A stretch of DNA of 64,000 nt from Akkermansia muciniphila. Its GTDB lineage: Bacteria > Verrucomicrobiota > Kiritimatiellia > RFP12 > JAAYNR01. This document shows positions 9,114-15,988 of this stretch, in pieces. Under the pieces are notes generated by a model. That model worked only from the letters and a program-made list of their open reading frames with translations, did no database searches and was not told the DNA's origin. Location: assembly GCA_945870025.1 (NCBI GenBank), contig CAMBQN010000004.1:1-64000 (forward strand), written 5' to 3'. The position numbers and the translations under genes were made by a program. How positions within the stretch are numbered: position 1 is the stretch's first letter; the number at the start of each line of letters is the position of its first letter.

Positions 9114-9228
9114 CAGTTCTGATGAGGTAGTTGATTCGTAATCTTTATCGTAATCCATTCTCCGACAGTAGATTAAGATTAAGATTAAGATTAGGATTAA
9201 GATTAAGGAGGAACCCTCATCAGAACTG
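9114..9228. repeat. Hairpin element with six GATTAA hexamers
   Basis: Perfect 14-bp terminal inverted repeats (CAGTTCTGATGAGG 9114-9127; CCTCATCAGAACTG 9215-9228) enclose six tandem hexamers, GATTAA five times and GATTAG once (9171-9206). Opposite-strand relatives of the hexamer (CGTAATC, TAATCC) lie at about 9137-9157. The whole unit can fold into one long imperfect stem-loop. No coding capacity. It could be a small non-autonomous element or a repeat family; no target-site duplication is evident. Confidence 0.7.
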
Positions 9229-9323
9229 CCATGCGCCCTTGTTTTGGCAATATCAATTAATTGCGTGGACTTATCATCCGTCTTCGTATATATCTTTTGT
9301 TTCTTAGATGGAAAGGGCGTGTT

Positions 9324-9563
9324 ATGGATCAGGCATTAGTATTGCGGGAAGGTCTCTTTCTGGTGGCGGTCAGCATGCTGATTGTCTATGCCTTTTTGCT
9401 GGTCATGATCGGCGTGGTGTCGCTGTCTAAATTCTTTGAGCGGTTTTCCTATCTCCTGCCGGATGCCGAACTGGTCAAACCCACTCAGCCGGTACCCGCT
9501 GCACACGCAACCGATGATGCCGTCAGGATCGCCGTCGCCATTGCGACGGCCTGTCGGCGCTGA
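9324..9563 (+). CDS. OadG-like small membrane protein (sodium-pump decarboxylase gamma chain type)
   Basis: 79 residues from ATG 9324 (GGAAAGGG upstream). One transmembrane helix (about 10-33, LVAVSMLIVYAFLLVMIGVV) is followed by a short cytoplasmic linker and a C-terminal DDAVRIAVAIATACRR, the Ala/Val/Ile-rich amphipathic end typical of OadG. In the known complex the gamma chain joins the biotin-dependent alpha and the Na+-translocating beta subunit. Neither oadA nor oadB is near, so this is an orphan in the window; partners may lie elsewhere or the peptide may serve another complex. An upstream in-frame TTG at 9261 is less likely. It is followed by 279 bp before the next gene in which I see nothing definite. 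Confidence 0.6.
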   Translation: MDQALVLREGLFLVAVSMLIVYAFLLVMIGVVSLSKFFERFSYLLPDAELVKPTQPVPAAHATDDAVRIAVAIATACRR

Positions 9564-9842
9564 TCCCCCCTTTTCCGCATTCCCGTCAAGAGGAGTTCCA
9601 TCCGTGCCCATGGCCGATCGAGTCTCCAACAAGGGGTCCTGCCGATTCTGGTCGATTCTTGCCGATTCTGCTTTCGGCGATCAGTGAATTGTGGTACGTT
9701 CAAGACATTCTCGTGCACTATCTTCTGTTGGGGGTCACGAGGGTCTGGGTGTGGTGTACTGCGTGCGCCACAGGTTTTTGGGTTGGTCGGGCCGCCATCC
9801 TTTCGGTACGCTCAATGCGTGCAAACGGAAGGACGGTTTGTC

Positions 9843-10172
9843 ATGACAGATCAACGCAATTCTCATCCAAGCGCCATCGGTGCTCTGGTTCGCCTCTACT
9901 GGATGTTCGGCGGCACGGCCCTTCTTTTGTTCATCCTTGTCTTCCTTCTCCATGAGCACCCGAATAAGCTGGCTCCACTCGATGCCGTATATTTTGTCGT
10001 TACGGCATCTCTCATTCTCGTCCGTTACATCGACATTCGCTTCCTCAACGGCGAGACTGGCGAAGGTAAACCGGCCACGATGATCAACTGGCGTCGTTAC
10101 GCGATACTGGTCGGCTCAGTGGCGGTCGGTGCATGGATGTTGGCCCGAATGTTTACGTACGTCTTGAAATAG
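9843..10172 (+). CDS. Small three-helix membrane protein, unknown function
   Basis: 109 residues from ATG 9843, chosen for GGAAGGA about nine bases upstream; the open frame begins earlier but that part is not protein-like. Three hydrophobic segments are visible: about 17-38 (LYWMFGGTALLLFILVFLL), 48-64 (VYFVVTASLILVRYIDI) and 87-106 (ILVGSVAVGAWMLARMF). No family recognised. Its stop codon is embedded in the AGGAGG of the opine-dehydrogenase gene, so the two are almost certainly co-transcribed and it is the first gene of the 9.8-15.4 kb cluster. Confidence 0.65.
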   Translation: MTDQRNSHPSAIGALVRLYWMFGGTALLLFILVFLLHEHPNKLAPLDAVYFVVTASLILVRYIDIRFLNGETGEGKPATMINWRRYAILVGSVAVGAWMLARMFTYVLK

Positions 10173-10180
10173 GAGGCATA

Positions 10181-11326
10181 ATGCCCGTGACCCAAGATGA
10201 ACAACGGCAAGCCGCCCTCCAGTCTCTCCGCGAACGAGGGGCCAAACCTACGTTCTGTGTGGTGGGAGCCGGTCACGGTGGCTTGGCCATGGCGGGCCAC
10301 TTGGGCATCATGGGGTTCCCCGTAAGACTCTACAACCGTACGGAGGAGAATCTCCACGCCGTGCGGTGGCATGGGGGTGTCAAGGTTACGGGCGAAGTCC
10401 AAGGCTTCGGCACCGTCCAATTGGCCACTTCTGCCATGGCAGAGGCAATCTCAGGCGCCGATGTGCTCATGGTGGTCGTGCCAGCCACGGCTCACCGATT
10501 TGTGGCGGAACAAATGGCCCCCTGTTTGCGCACCGGCCAAATCGTTGTCTTGAACCCGGGCAGGACGGGTGGCGCACTCGAGTTTCGGCAGGTTCTGAAC
10601 AGCAAGGACAACAAGGAGTCCGTGATTCTTGCAGAGACTTCCACCTTCCTCTATGCGTCGAGGGCGCTTTCGCGGTTTGAGGCCCGCATCTTCCGGATCA
10701 AGAACTCGGTTCGTCTTGCCACGTTACCGGCGTACTGGATTCCAGAAGTCCTCCCGATTCTCAACCAAGCCTTCCCTCAGTTTGCCGCCGGCGACAGTGT
10801 CCTGTCCACGGGCATGGAGAATATTGGAGCTATATTCCACCCGGCATTGACCCTGATGAACGCCGGCTGGATCGAGACCACGAAAGGCGATTTCGACTAT
10901 TACATTGGCGGGATATCTCCTTCTGTCGCTCGCGTGCTGGAACGGCTTGACGCTGAACGGGTCGCTGTGGCGCGCAGCATGGGCGTGCATACGGTTTCGG
11001 CCAGGGAATGGCTGTATCTGACCTACGACTCTCCTGGCCGGGATCTCTATGAAGCGATCCAGAACACCGGAAGCTACCGAGGTATCCGGGCGCCGCAGAA
11101 CATCCTGCACCGCTACGTGACCGAGGATGTTCCGATGAGCCTGGTCCCCCTGGCTTCTATCGGAAAGATGCTGGGCGTTGCCGTCCCGATGATGGACATG
11201 GTGATAGGCATGGCGAACGTCATGCACGGACGTGACTACTGGAAAGAGGGACGGACGGTTGCACACATGGGCATTGAAGGGATGACCGTGAAACAGATCC
11301 GTCAAATGGCGGTTGGAATTGAGTGA
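10181..11326 (+). CDS. NAD/NADP octopine/nopaline dehydrogenase family protein
   Basis: 381 residues from ATG 10181, four bases after a perfect AGGAGG. The N-terminal Rossmann fold has CVVGAGHGGLAMAGHLG (26-42); the middle has DVLMVVVPATAHRF and VVLNPGRTGGALEF; the C-terminal helical domain has the family's IFHPALTLMNAGWIE and FDYYIGGISPSVARVLERLD. Opine dehydrogenases reductively join an amino acid to a 2-oxo acid with NAD(P)H. Related enzymes make staphylopine-type metallophores and crown-gall opines. No nicotianamine-synthase-like partner is present. The neighbours (cobalamin mutase-like and Asn-synthetase-like enzymes) suggest it acts on an unusual amino acid; that is inference. Length and motifs look intact. 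Confidence 0.88.
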   Translation: MPVTQDEQRQAALQSLRERGAKPTFCVVGAGHGGLAMAGHLGIMGFPVRLYNRTEENLHAVRWHGGVKVTGEVQGFGTVQLATSAMAEAISGADVLMVVVPATAHRFVAEQMAPCLRTGQIVVLNPGRTGGALEFRQVLNSKDNKESVILAETSTFLYASRALSRFEARIFRIKNSVRLATLPAYWIPEVLPILNQAFPQFAAGDSVLSTGMENIGAIFHPALTLMNAGWIETTKGDFDYYIGGISPSVARVLERLDAERVAVARSMGVHTVSAREWLYLTYDSPGRDLYEAIQNTGSYRGIRAPQNILHRYVTEDVPMSLVPLASIGKMLGVAVPMMDMVIGMANVMHGRDYWKEGRTVAHMGIEGMTVKQIRQMAVGIE

Positions 11327-11348
11327 TTCGCTTTTGGAGGTACGCACT

Positions 11349-12023
11349 ATGGAAAACGTGTATGTCTATATTTCCGCGCTGCCCGGTTGGGTGATCGCGG
11401 CGAGCATTATCGCCGTTGGATTGTTGGCCGCCCGTGCGGCGCGGTTCATCGTCACGCGGCTGCTGACAGCGCTTCATTTCAACCAGTTGTGCGAAAGAAC
11501 GGGCGCCTGCGACTTCCTGAGAAAGGGAGAAGTCGCTCACTCGCCGGCCGCACTGGTCGGTCGAGGACTTTACTGGGCCCTGCTGATCGGCGTTCTTCTG
11601 GAGGCTGCTCGGTTTCTCGACATTGGAGTGGCGACCGAGTTCAGGCATCGCGTTGTTTCCGCAATGCCGGCCTTGCTCAGTGCCGTGCTGGTGTTAGCGG
11701 TAGGCCTGATCTTGATTGCGTTCCTCGCGGGATTCGTCCGCACGGTCACCCGCAACGCCGGGAGCCCGTATGCCAACCTGTGGTCTCGAATCACGCGCTG
11801 GGTGGGGGTTGTTCTGGTCCTCGCCATGGCCTTTGAACAAGCGGAGATTCGCGGTTCCATTCTGGCTGGCGCAATACAAATTCTCATCGCCGCCTTCGCT
11901 TTTGGCATGGCACTGGCATTCGGACTGGGATGCAAGGACATCGCACGCAACGCCATGGAGAGAATACTTGCGAATCTGAAAGAACGACACAGAGATGCCT
12001 CGAAAACCGACCTGGAAGGCTGA
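11349..12023 (+). CDS. Conserved-TM-helix membrane protein (MscS-related N-part), no channel beta domain
   Basis: 224 residues from ATG 11349 (GGAGG eight bases upstream). Hydrophobic helices lie at about 12-31, 77-95, 108-128, 148-163 and 170-193, the last pairs being Gly/Ala-rich (LAGAIQILIAAFAFGMALAFGLG). The pattern fits the conserved TM-helix repeat found before mechanosensitive channel domains, but the protein ends shortly after GCKDIARNAMERIL and lacks the MscS beta and alpha/beta domains. It may be a pore or an anchoring subunit. It sits 22 bp after the opine dehydrogenase stop and 21 bp before the cobalamin protein, so it belongs to the same operon; export of a cluster product is one hypothesis. 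Confidence 0.65.
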   Translation: MENVYVYISALPGWVIAASIIAVGLLAARAARFIVTRLLTALHFNQLCERTGACDFLRKGEVAHSPAALVGRGLYWALLIGVLLEAARFLDIGVATEFRHRVVSAMPALLSAVLVLAVGLILIAFLAGFVRTVTRNAGSPYANLWSRITRWVGVVLVLAMAFEQAEIRGSILAGAIQILIAAFAFGMALAFGLGCKDIARNAMERILANLKERHRDASKTDLEG

Positions 12024-12044
12024 GCACTTGAACGAAGGTACACA

Positions 12045-13901
12045 ATGACGTTTCGATTGAATCGCACAGACTGCGTGGGGCTGGCACGACCCGCCCTTGA
12101 TGCGCATACGCTGGGGTTGACATCGCTTGCTCAGCTTCTGGGCGAGTGCGGCCGTCGGTGCGTCCTTGCCGATAGCGATGCCTGCATGTGTCTCAACGCG
12201 CCGGATGTCCCCGAGAATCTGGACGGAATCAGCCGCTGGATCATGGCCCAGGGGATTACGGTTCTCGGACTCAGTTACCGGCTCGACCCTCAAGATGGTG
12301 CGCGTATTGCCGCGCTCTTGGCCCAAGGCCTCAAGATAAGGCGACTCCTGAAGGACCAGGGTGGACCGATCCGCGCGGTGTTCTTTGCGGGACTGCCGAA
12401 GACATGCGACCTGATACGGCAACAGGTGAAAGAAGTGACGGCCACATTTGAGGGGGACGAAACGGCGGCTGAAACGCTTGTCCGGCTTGGCGTGGACCCT
12501 GCCATCATTCCAACGGATCTCAAGACGAGCGTGCGCTACGATGAAGACCGGATGGCCTTTGGCCGGGACTTGATCCGTAAGGGCGAATATATGGCCCTGC
12601 GGCCCATCGACCGTTCGGGCTACCCCGACTTCGGTACCCGACAGGATACGCTGGTCGCCCGGCTGACGCACGGGCGCCAGCATGGGCTGCCGCCGCTCAT
12701 GCGGGCGCATGTCGGCCCATTCCTTGCGGACCGTAAGGACGCGGTCCGCCTGTTCCTGGCATGGACCAGGGCGCTGGCGGCAAGCGGACACCTCGACGTC
12801 CTTTCCATAGGAGCATCGCAACTCACCCAGTCGAATTTTGGCGAGAGCTGGGAGGGCAAGCCCAATGGAGGCGGTGTTCCGCTGAACACGCCGGAAGAGT
12901 TTGAAGCGGTTGCGAATGCCGCCAGCCCCATGCTGGTGAGAACCTACGCCGGCACGCGGGACATTCCCGCCTTAGCGCGAATGTACGAAGAGAAGATCAA
13001 CATCACCTGGCACGCCCTTTCGCTTTGGTGGTTCTGTCGTGTCGATGATCGGGGTCCGTATTCGCTCAGGGAAAATCTGCAGCAGCATTGCGAGGCGCTC
13101 CGGTATATTGCGTCAACGGGGAAGCCGTTCGAGCCCAATGTGTCGCATCACTTCGCATTCCGCGGCGGTGACGATGTGACCGGCGTGGTGGCTGCGGTGC
13201 TGGCGGCGAGAACGGCCAAGGCGCTGGGGATCCGCCATTTCGTCCTTCAGGTGATGCTGAACACGCCCCGCGCCACCTGGGGTGTGCAGGACTTGGCTAA
13301 GGCCCGCGCCACGCTGGCTCTTGTGCATGAACTGGAAGATTCGGACTTCCGCGTGATCCTGCAGCCGAGGGGTGGACTGGATTACTTCTCGGCTTCCCCT
13401 GAGAAGGCGAAAGCCCAGCTTGCCGCGGTGACGGCGCTCATGGACGACATCGAACCCCATGATCTGGGTAGCCCCCAGGTGATTCACGTCGTCAGCTACT
13501 CCGAAGGATACGCGCTTGCGGATCCGTCTGTGGTTGACGAGAGCATCAAAATCACGCGCCATGCGCTGAATGAATATCGCAGGTTGCGACAAGAGGGTGA
13601 CATCGACGACATGACAAGGCATCCGGAGGTGACGTTGCGCACGGCGGAATTGCTTGCCGAGACCCGCACGGTTCTTCGCGCCATCGAGGCGACGATTCGA
13701 GAGCCCTATACCGCAGAGGGCTTGTACCAGGCATTTGCCATGGGCTTTTTGACGGCGCCCTACTTGTGGGAGTGCCGGAACGAACTGGCCAAAGCGGTGC
13801 AGTGGCAGACCCGGCTTATTCGCGGCTCCGTCAAAGTCGTGGATAGCGGGGGCCTCCCCGTCCCCTCAGCCGAACGAATGGCACAGGTGCAGCGAACATG
13901 A
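12045..13901 (+). CDS. Cobalamin-binding, glutamate-mutase-like (S+E fused) protein
   Basis: 618 residues, start after GAAGG. The N-terminal part (about 8-120) is a B12-binding Rossmann-like domain with the base-off motif DxHxxG complete as Asp19-Ala-His21-Thr-Leu-Gly24, and a SxL loop at Ser77-Leu80. The rest (about 190-520) looks like a TIM barrel of the methylaspartate-mutase epsilon type: VRTYAGTRDIPALARM, FCRVDDRGPYSLRENLQQHC, PNVSHHFAFRGGDDV and a following helix-strand pattern align loosely with GlmE. GlmS and GlmE are usually separate chains forming adenosylcobalamin-dependent glutamate mutase; here they would be one chain. The assignment to that exact family is moderate; the cobalamin motif is directly seen. 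No cobalamin riboswitch is apparent upstream. Confidence 0.65.
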   Translation: MTFRLNRTDCVGLARPALDAHTLGLTSLAQLLGECGRRCVLADSDACMCLNAPDVPENLDGISRWIMAQGITVLGLSYRLDPQDGARIAALLAQGLKIRRLLKDQGGPIRAVFFAGLPKTCDLIRQQVKEVTATFEGDETAAETLVRLGVDPAIIPTDLKTSVRYDEDRMAFGRDLIRKGEYMALRPIDRSGYPDFGTRQDTLVARLTHGRQHGLPPLMRAHVGPFLADRKDAVRLFLAWTRALAASGHLDVLSIGASQLTQSNFGESWEGKPNGGGVPLNTPEEFEAVANAASPMLVRTYAGTRDIPALARMYEEKINITWHALSLWWFCRVDDRGPYSLRENLQQHCEALRYIASTGKPFEPNVSHHFAFRGGDDVTGVVAAVLAARTAKALGIRHFVLQVMLNTPRATWGVQDLAKARATLALVHELEDSDFRVILQPRGGLDYFSASPEKAKAQLAAVTALMDDIEPHDLGSPQVIHVVSYSEGYALADPSVVDESIKITRHALNEYRRLRQEGDIDDMTRHPEVTLRTAELLAETRTVLRAIEATIREPYTAEGLYQAFAMGFLTAPYLWECRNELAKAVQWQTRLIRGSVKVVDSGGLPVPSAERMAQVQRT

Positions 13902-14062
13902 CACCCGCACTTATTGAATTCTCGCTCTGGTTTCTTGGCGGCATCGTTGCGGCCAAGATCGTCCTTGCCGCATGGGACTGGTTATTCCTGCCGATTGCCA
14001 GGCGGACTCGGACCCACCTCGACGTGATGGTCCTTGAAGGAGGCGATCAATGGCAGGTATAG
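13898..14062 (+). CDS. 54-residue single-helix membrane peptide
   Basis: ATG 13898 overlaps the stop of the cobalamin gene (ATGA), and the stop at 14060-14062 lies 13 bp inside the next gene. The peptide has one hydrophobic helix (about 8-33, with LGGIVAAKIVLAAWDWLF), then a basic stretch (ARRTRTH) and an acidic end. The overlap on both sides and a clean hydrophobic-plus-positive topology argue it is real and translationally coupled. The AAGGAGG that serves the next gene lies inside its coding sequence. No family recognised; a subunit or anchor for the neighbouring membrane proteins is possible. Confidence 0.6.
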   Translation: MTPALIEFSLWFLGGIVAAKIVLAAWDWLFLPIARRTRTHLDVMVLEGGDQWQV

Positions 14063-15381
14063 CTGGAATAGCACAGGCAGGCAAGACGACTGAAGTCAAC
14101 CGAATGCTGGACATGCTGTCGCACCGGGGAAGTTGCTTGCGAGAGGTCTTCGAGGTCGAGGGTGTTACCTTTGGGGCCACGGCTCCTGCATCGCAGGCCA
14201 CGTCGATCTCGCGGCCGCACAACGTCGTTCGCGACTACGCAGGATACGGGCACTATGCTCAGGCACATGCCAGCCCGAATGGTTTCGAACTGCGCCGTGA
14301 TCCGCTCGGCGTCGCGCCACTCTATTATGGGCAGACCGGCGATGGCGCGCGATGTTTTGCCTCGGAAGTAAAAGCGCTGCTGGGGATCGCCGGGAATATA
14401 TTGGAACTACCGCCAGGGTCGTTCTACGATGGCCAGCGAATTGTCCTTCATTTCCGATTGGAGCCCCTGCCGTTGCTCAATGAGCCGCCGGAGCAGATCG
14501 CCGCTGAATTGGGCATTCGCCTAAGCCAGGCTGTGCAGAGTTGTGTCCAGCCCGACCTCTTCGGTGCATGGCTTTCCGGGGGCCTGGATTCGAGCGCCCT
14601 GGTTGCCCTTGCCCGCCCATGGACCCAGGTGCTGCACACGTTCGCCGGCGGCGTGGCGGATGCGCCGGATTTGCAGTATGCCAGAGTTGTCTCTGAGTTC
14701 GTCGGCACCGAGCACCACGAGACGGTTCTCTCTATACAGGACATGCTGCGAGTTCTTCCGGAAGTGATCTATCACTTGGAGTCGTTTGATGCCTTGCTGG
14801 TCCGGTCGAGCATCATCAACTACCTGGTAGCGAAGCAGGCGTCCGACTTTGTGCCGGCCGTTCTTTCCGGCGAAGGAGGCGACGAATTATTTGCCGGCTA
14901 CGAGTACCTAAAGAGCCTGGCGAAGGAGGACCTGAGTGCCGAACTGCTGGACATCATGGGCAGGCTGCACAATACGGCGCTGCAGCGGGTGGATCGCTGC
15001 GCATCCGCCCACGGGCTTGTTGCCCACACCTGCTTCCTCGATCCGACGGTGGTTGAACTCGCACTGCGCATCCCGGTGGAATTCAAGCTGCGCGGGACTG
15101 TCGAGAAATGGATTCTCAGGCAGCCGCTCAAAGGCCTGTTGCCAGAGTCCGTGCTGCAAAGGACCAAATCCAAGTTCTGGCAAGGAGCCGGGGTCGGGGA
15201 CCTGCTGGCCGACCACGCGGAGATAATTATCACCAACGATGACTTCCGACGTGAGAGGCGTCTCCCGAACGGCTGGGGCCTGAACTCAAAGGAAGAACTG
15301 CTCTACTATCGCCTGTTTTGTGAGCACTTCGGCGAGGTCGGCGATCTACGCTGGATGGGGCGGACCAAGGGATCTCCTTAA
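14050..15381 (+). CDS. Asparagine-synthetase-like (AsnB superfamily) enzyme with inactive, shortened glutaminase domain
   Basis: 443 residues, start after AAGGAGG. The C-terminal synthetase domain is intact: ATP PP-loop SGGLDSS (176-182) and SGEGGDELFAGYEYL (273-287). The N-terminal class II glutaminase part is only about 150 residues and begins MAGIAGI instead of MCGIAGI, so the catalytic Cys that should be exposed after Met removal is Ala. The NGEIYN glutamine-binding motif is also absent, while FELRRDPLGVAPLYYG remains. Active glutamine hydrolysis is therefore unlikely. Known Cys-less relatives such as beta-lactam and carbapenam synthetases adenylate a carboxylate and let an internal or external amine attack. 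Possible roles: ammonia-dependent amidation, amide ligation or cyclisation in this cluster. Confidence 0.85.
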   Translation: MAGIAGIAQAGKTTEVNRMLDMLSHRGSCLREVFEVEGVTFGATAPASQATSISRPHNVVRDYAGYGHYAQAHASPNGFELRRDPLGVAPLYYGQTGDGARCFASEVKALLGIAGNILELPPGSFYDGQRIVLHFRLEPLPLLNEPPEQIAAELGIRLSQAVQSCVQPDLFGAWLSGGLDSSALVALARPWTQVLHTFAGGVADAPDLQYARVVSEFVGTEHHETVLSIQDMLRVLPEVIYHLESFDALLVRSSIINYLVAKQASDFVPAVLSGEGGDELFAGYEYLKSLAKEDLSAELLDIMGRLHNTALQRVDRCASAHGLVAHTCFLDPTVVELALRIPVEFKLRGTVEKWILRQPLKGLLPESVLQRTKSKFWQGAGVGDLLADHAEIIITNDDFRRERRLPNGWGLNSKEELLYYRLFCEHFGEVGDLRWMGRTKGSP

Positions 15382-15403
15382 ATCTGAGAGGTTTTTGTCA
15401 AAC

Positions 15404-15978
15404 ATGTGCGGCATTGCAGCCTACCGCGTAGCAAACACCGGCCGGATTTTCAGATCAGCCCGGTCGTGGAGCCGAAGCAGCAGAAGAATCAGGGGAAGTT
15501 TTTCTGGTTCATGGACGGCAAGCAGAAGATCGGGCTGCTGAATTTTGCGGTCGGCGAAATCGAGATGTTTCGCGCGTTCCCGCCGGAGGGCGAAGTGCCG
15601 GTCGAATACACGTTGCCTGAGTTTCACGGTTGGGAGACGCTGCAAGGGCCCCGGATCGCGATCGCGCCATGGCAGTGGGGTTGGTCGGTCAAGGGCGAGA
15701 TGGAGGGCCTGCAGACTCGCGGCGAAACGGTGCGCCTGTGCTGGCGCGAGGGCTCTGGCGAGACCGGGATCGTTCACCGGTTCACGCTGCGCTTCGATGC
15801 CGTATTGGGCTACCTCTGGGACTGTACGTTCGAGACGCGGATGGCCACGCCCCGGCGTCTGGAATACGCGAACCTGCTAGCCAAAGGCTTGGCGGATTCC
15901 CGCGACGACCACAAGCGCTACCAGAAGAGCCTGTGGACGCGGCGGGACGGCGCGTTGTGCGCCATAAGTGGGATATAG
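15404..15978 (+). pseudogene. Scar of broken genes: class II glutaminase N-terminus joined out of frame to an unknown protein fragment
   Basis: At 15404 a clear glutamine-amidotransferase beginning is seen (MCGIAAYRVANTGRI), with the Cys that the preceding gene lacks. After about 15 residues its frame degenerates and stops at 15539-15541. From about 15445 another frame carries a well-formed soluble sequence (DFQISPVVEPKQQKNQGKFF..., EVPVEYTLPEFHGWETL..., LCWREGSGETGIVHRF) running to a stop at 15976-15978, but with no own start site. I do not recognise that fragment. The simplest reading is a deletion or rearrangement that fused the start of a second AsnB-type gene to part of another gene; an assembly join is the alternative. 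Confidence 0.55.
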
Positions 15979-15988
15979 AGGAGTCCCC

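Larger units (their letters stand above)
8812..9323. other. Intergenic region with terminator and repeat element
   Basis: About 510 bp without a convincing gene. It holds an intrinsic terminator (9015-9044), a hairpin-forming repeat element with GATTAA hexamers (9114-9228) and a short AT-rich leader (9247-9300) that could contain the promoter of the OadG-like gene. A 95-codon minus-strand frame (8871-9158) reads through the terminator and repeat arm and looks spurious. Confidence 0.6.

Noticed and set aside
8871-9158. 95-codon minus-strand frame in the intergenic region
   Set aside because: It crosses the terminator and one arm of the repeat element and has no recognisable protein features.
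9171-9206. GATTAA hexamers as CRISPR or telomere repeats
   Set aside because: Units are six bases with no spacers, so not CRISPR; the run is internal to a chromosome-like context and enclosed by inverted repeats, so not a telomere.
12024-12044. Cobalamin riboswitch before the B12 protein gene
   Set aside because: Only 21 bp separate it from the previous gene, and no B12-box-like sequence was seen at the cluster start either.
15404-15541. MCGI fragment as a separate functional glutaminase subunit
   Set aside because: Only about 15 residues look like a class II amidotransferase before the frame degenerates and stops; it is far too short.
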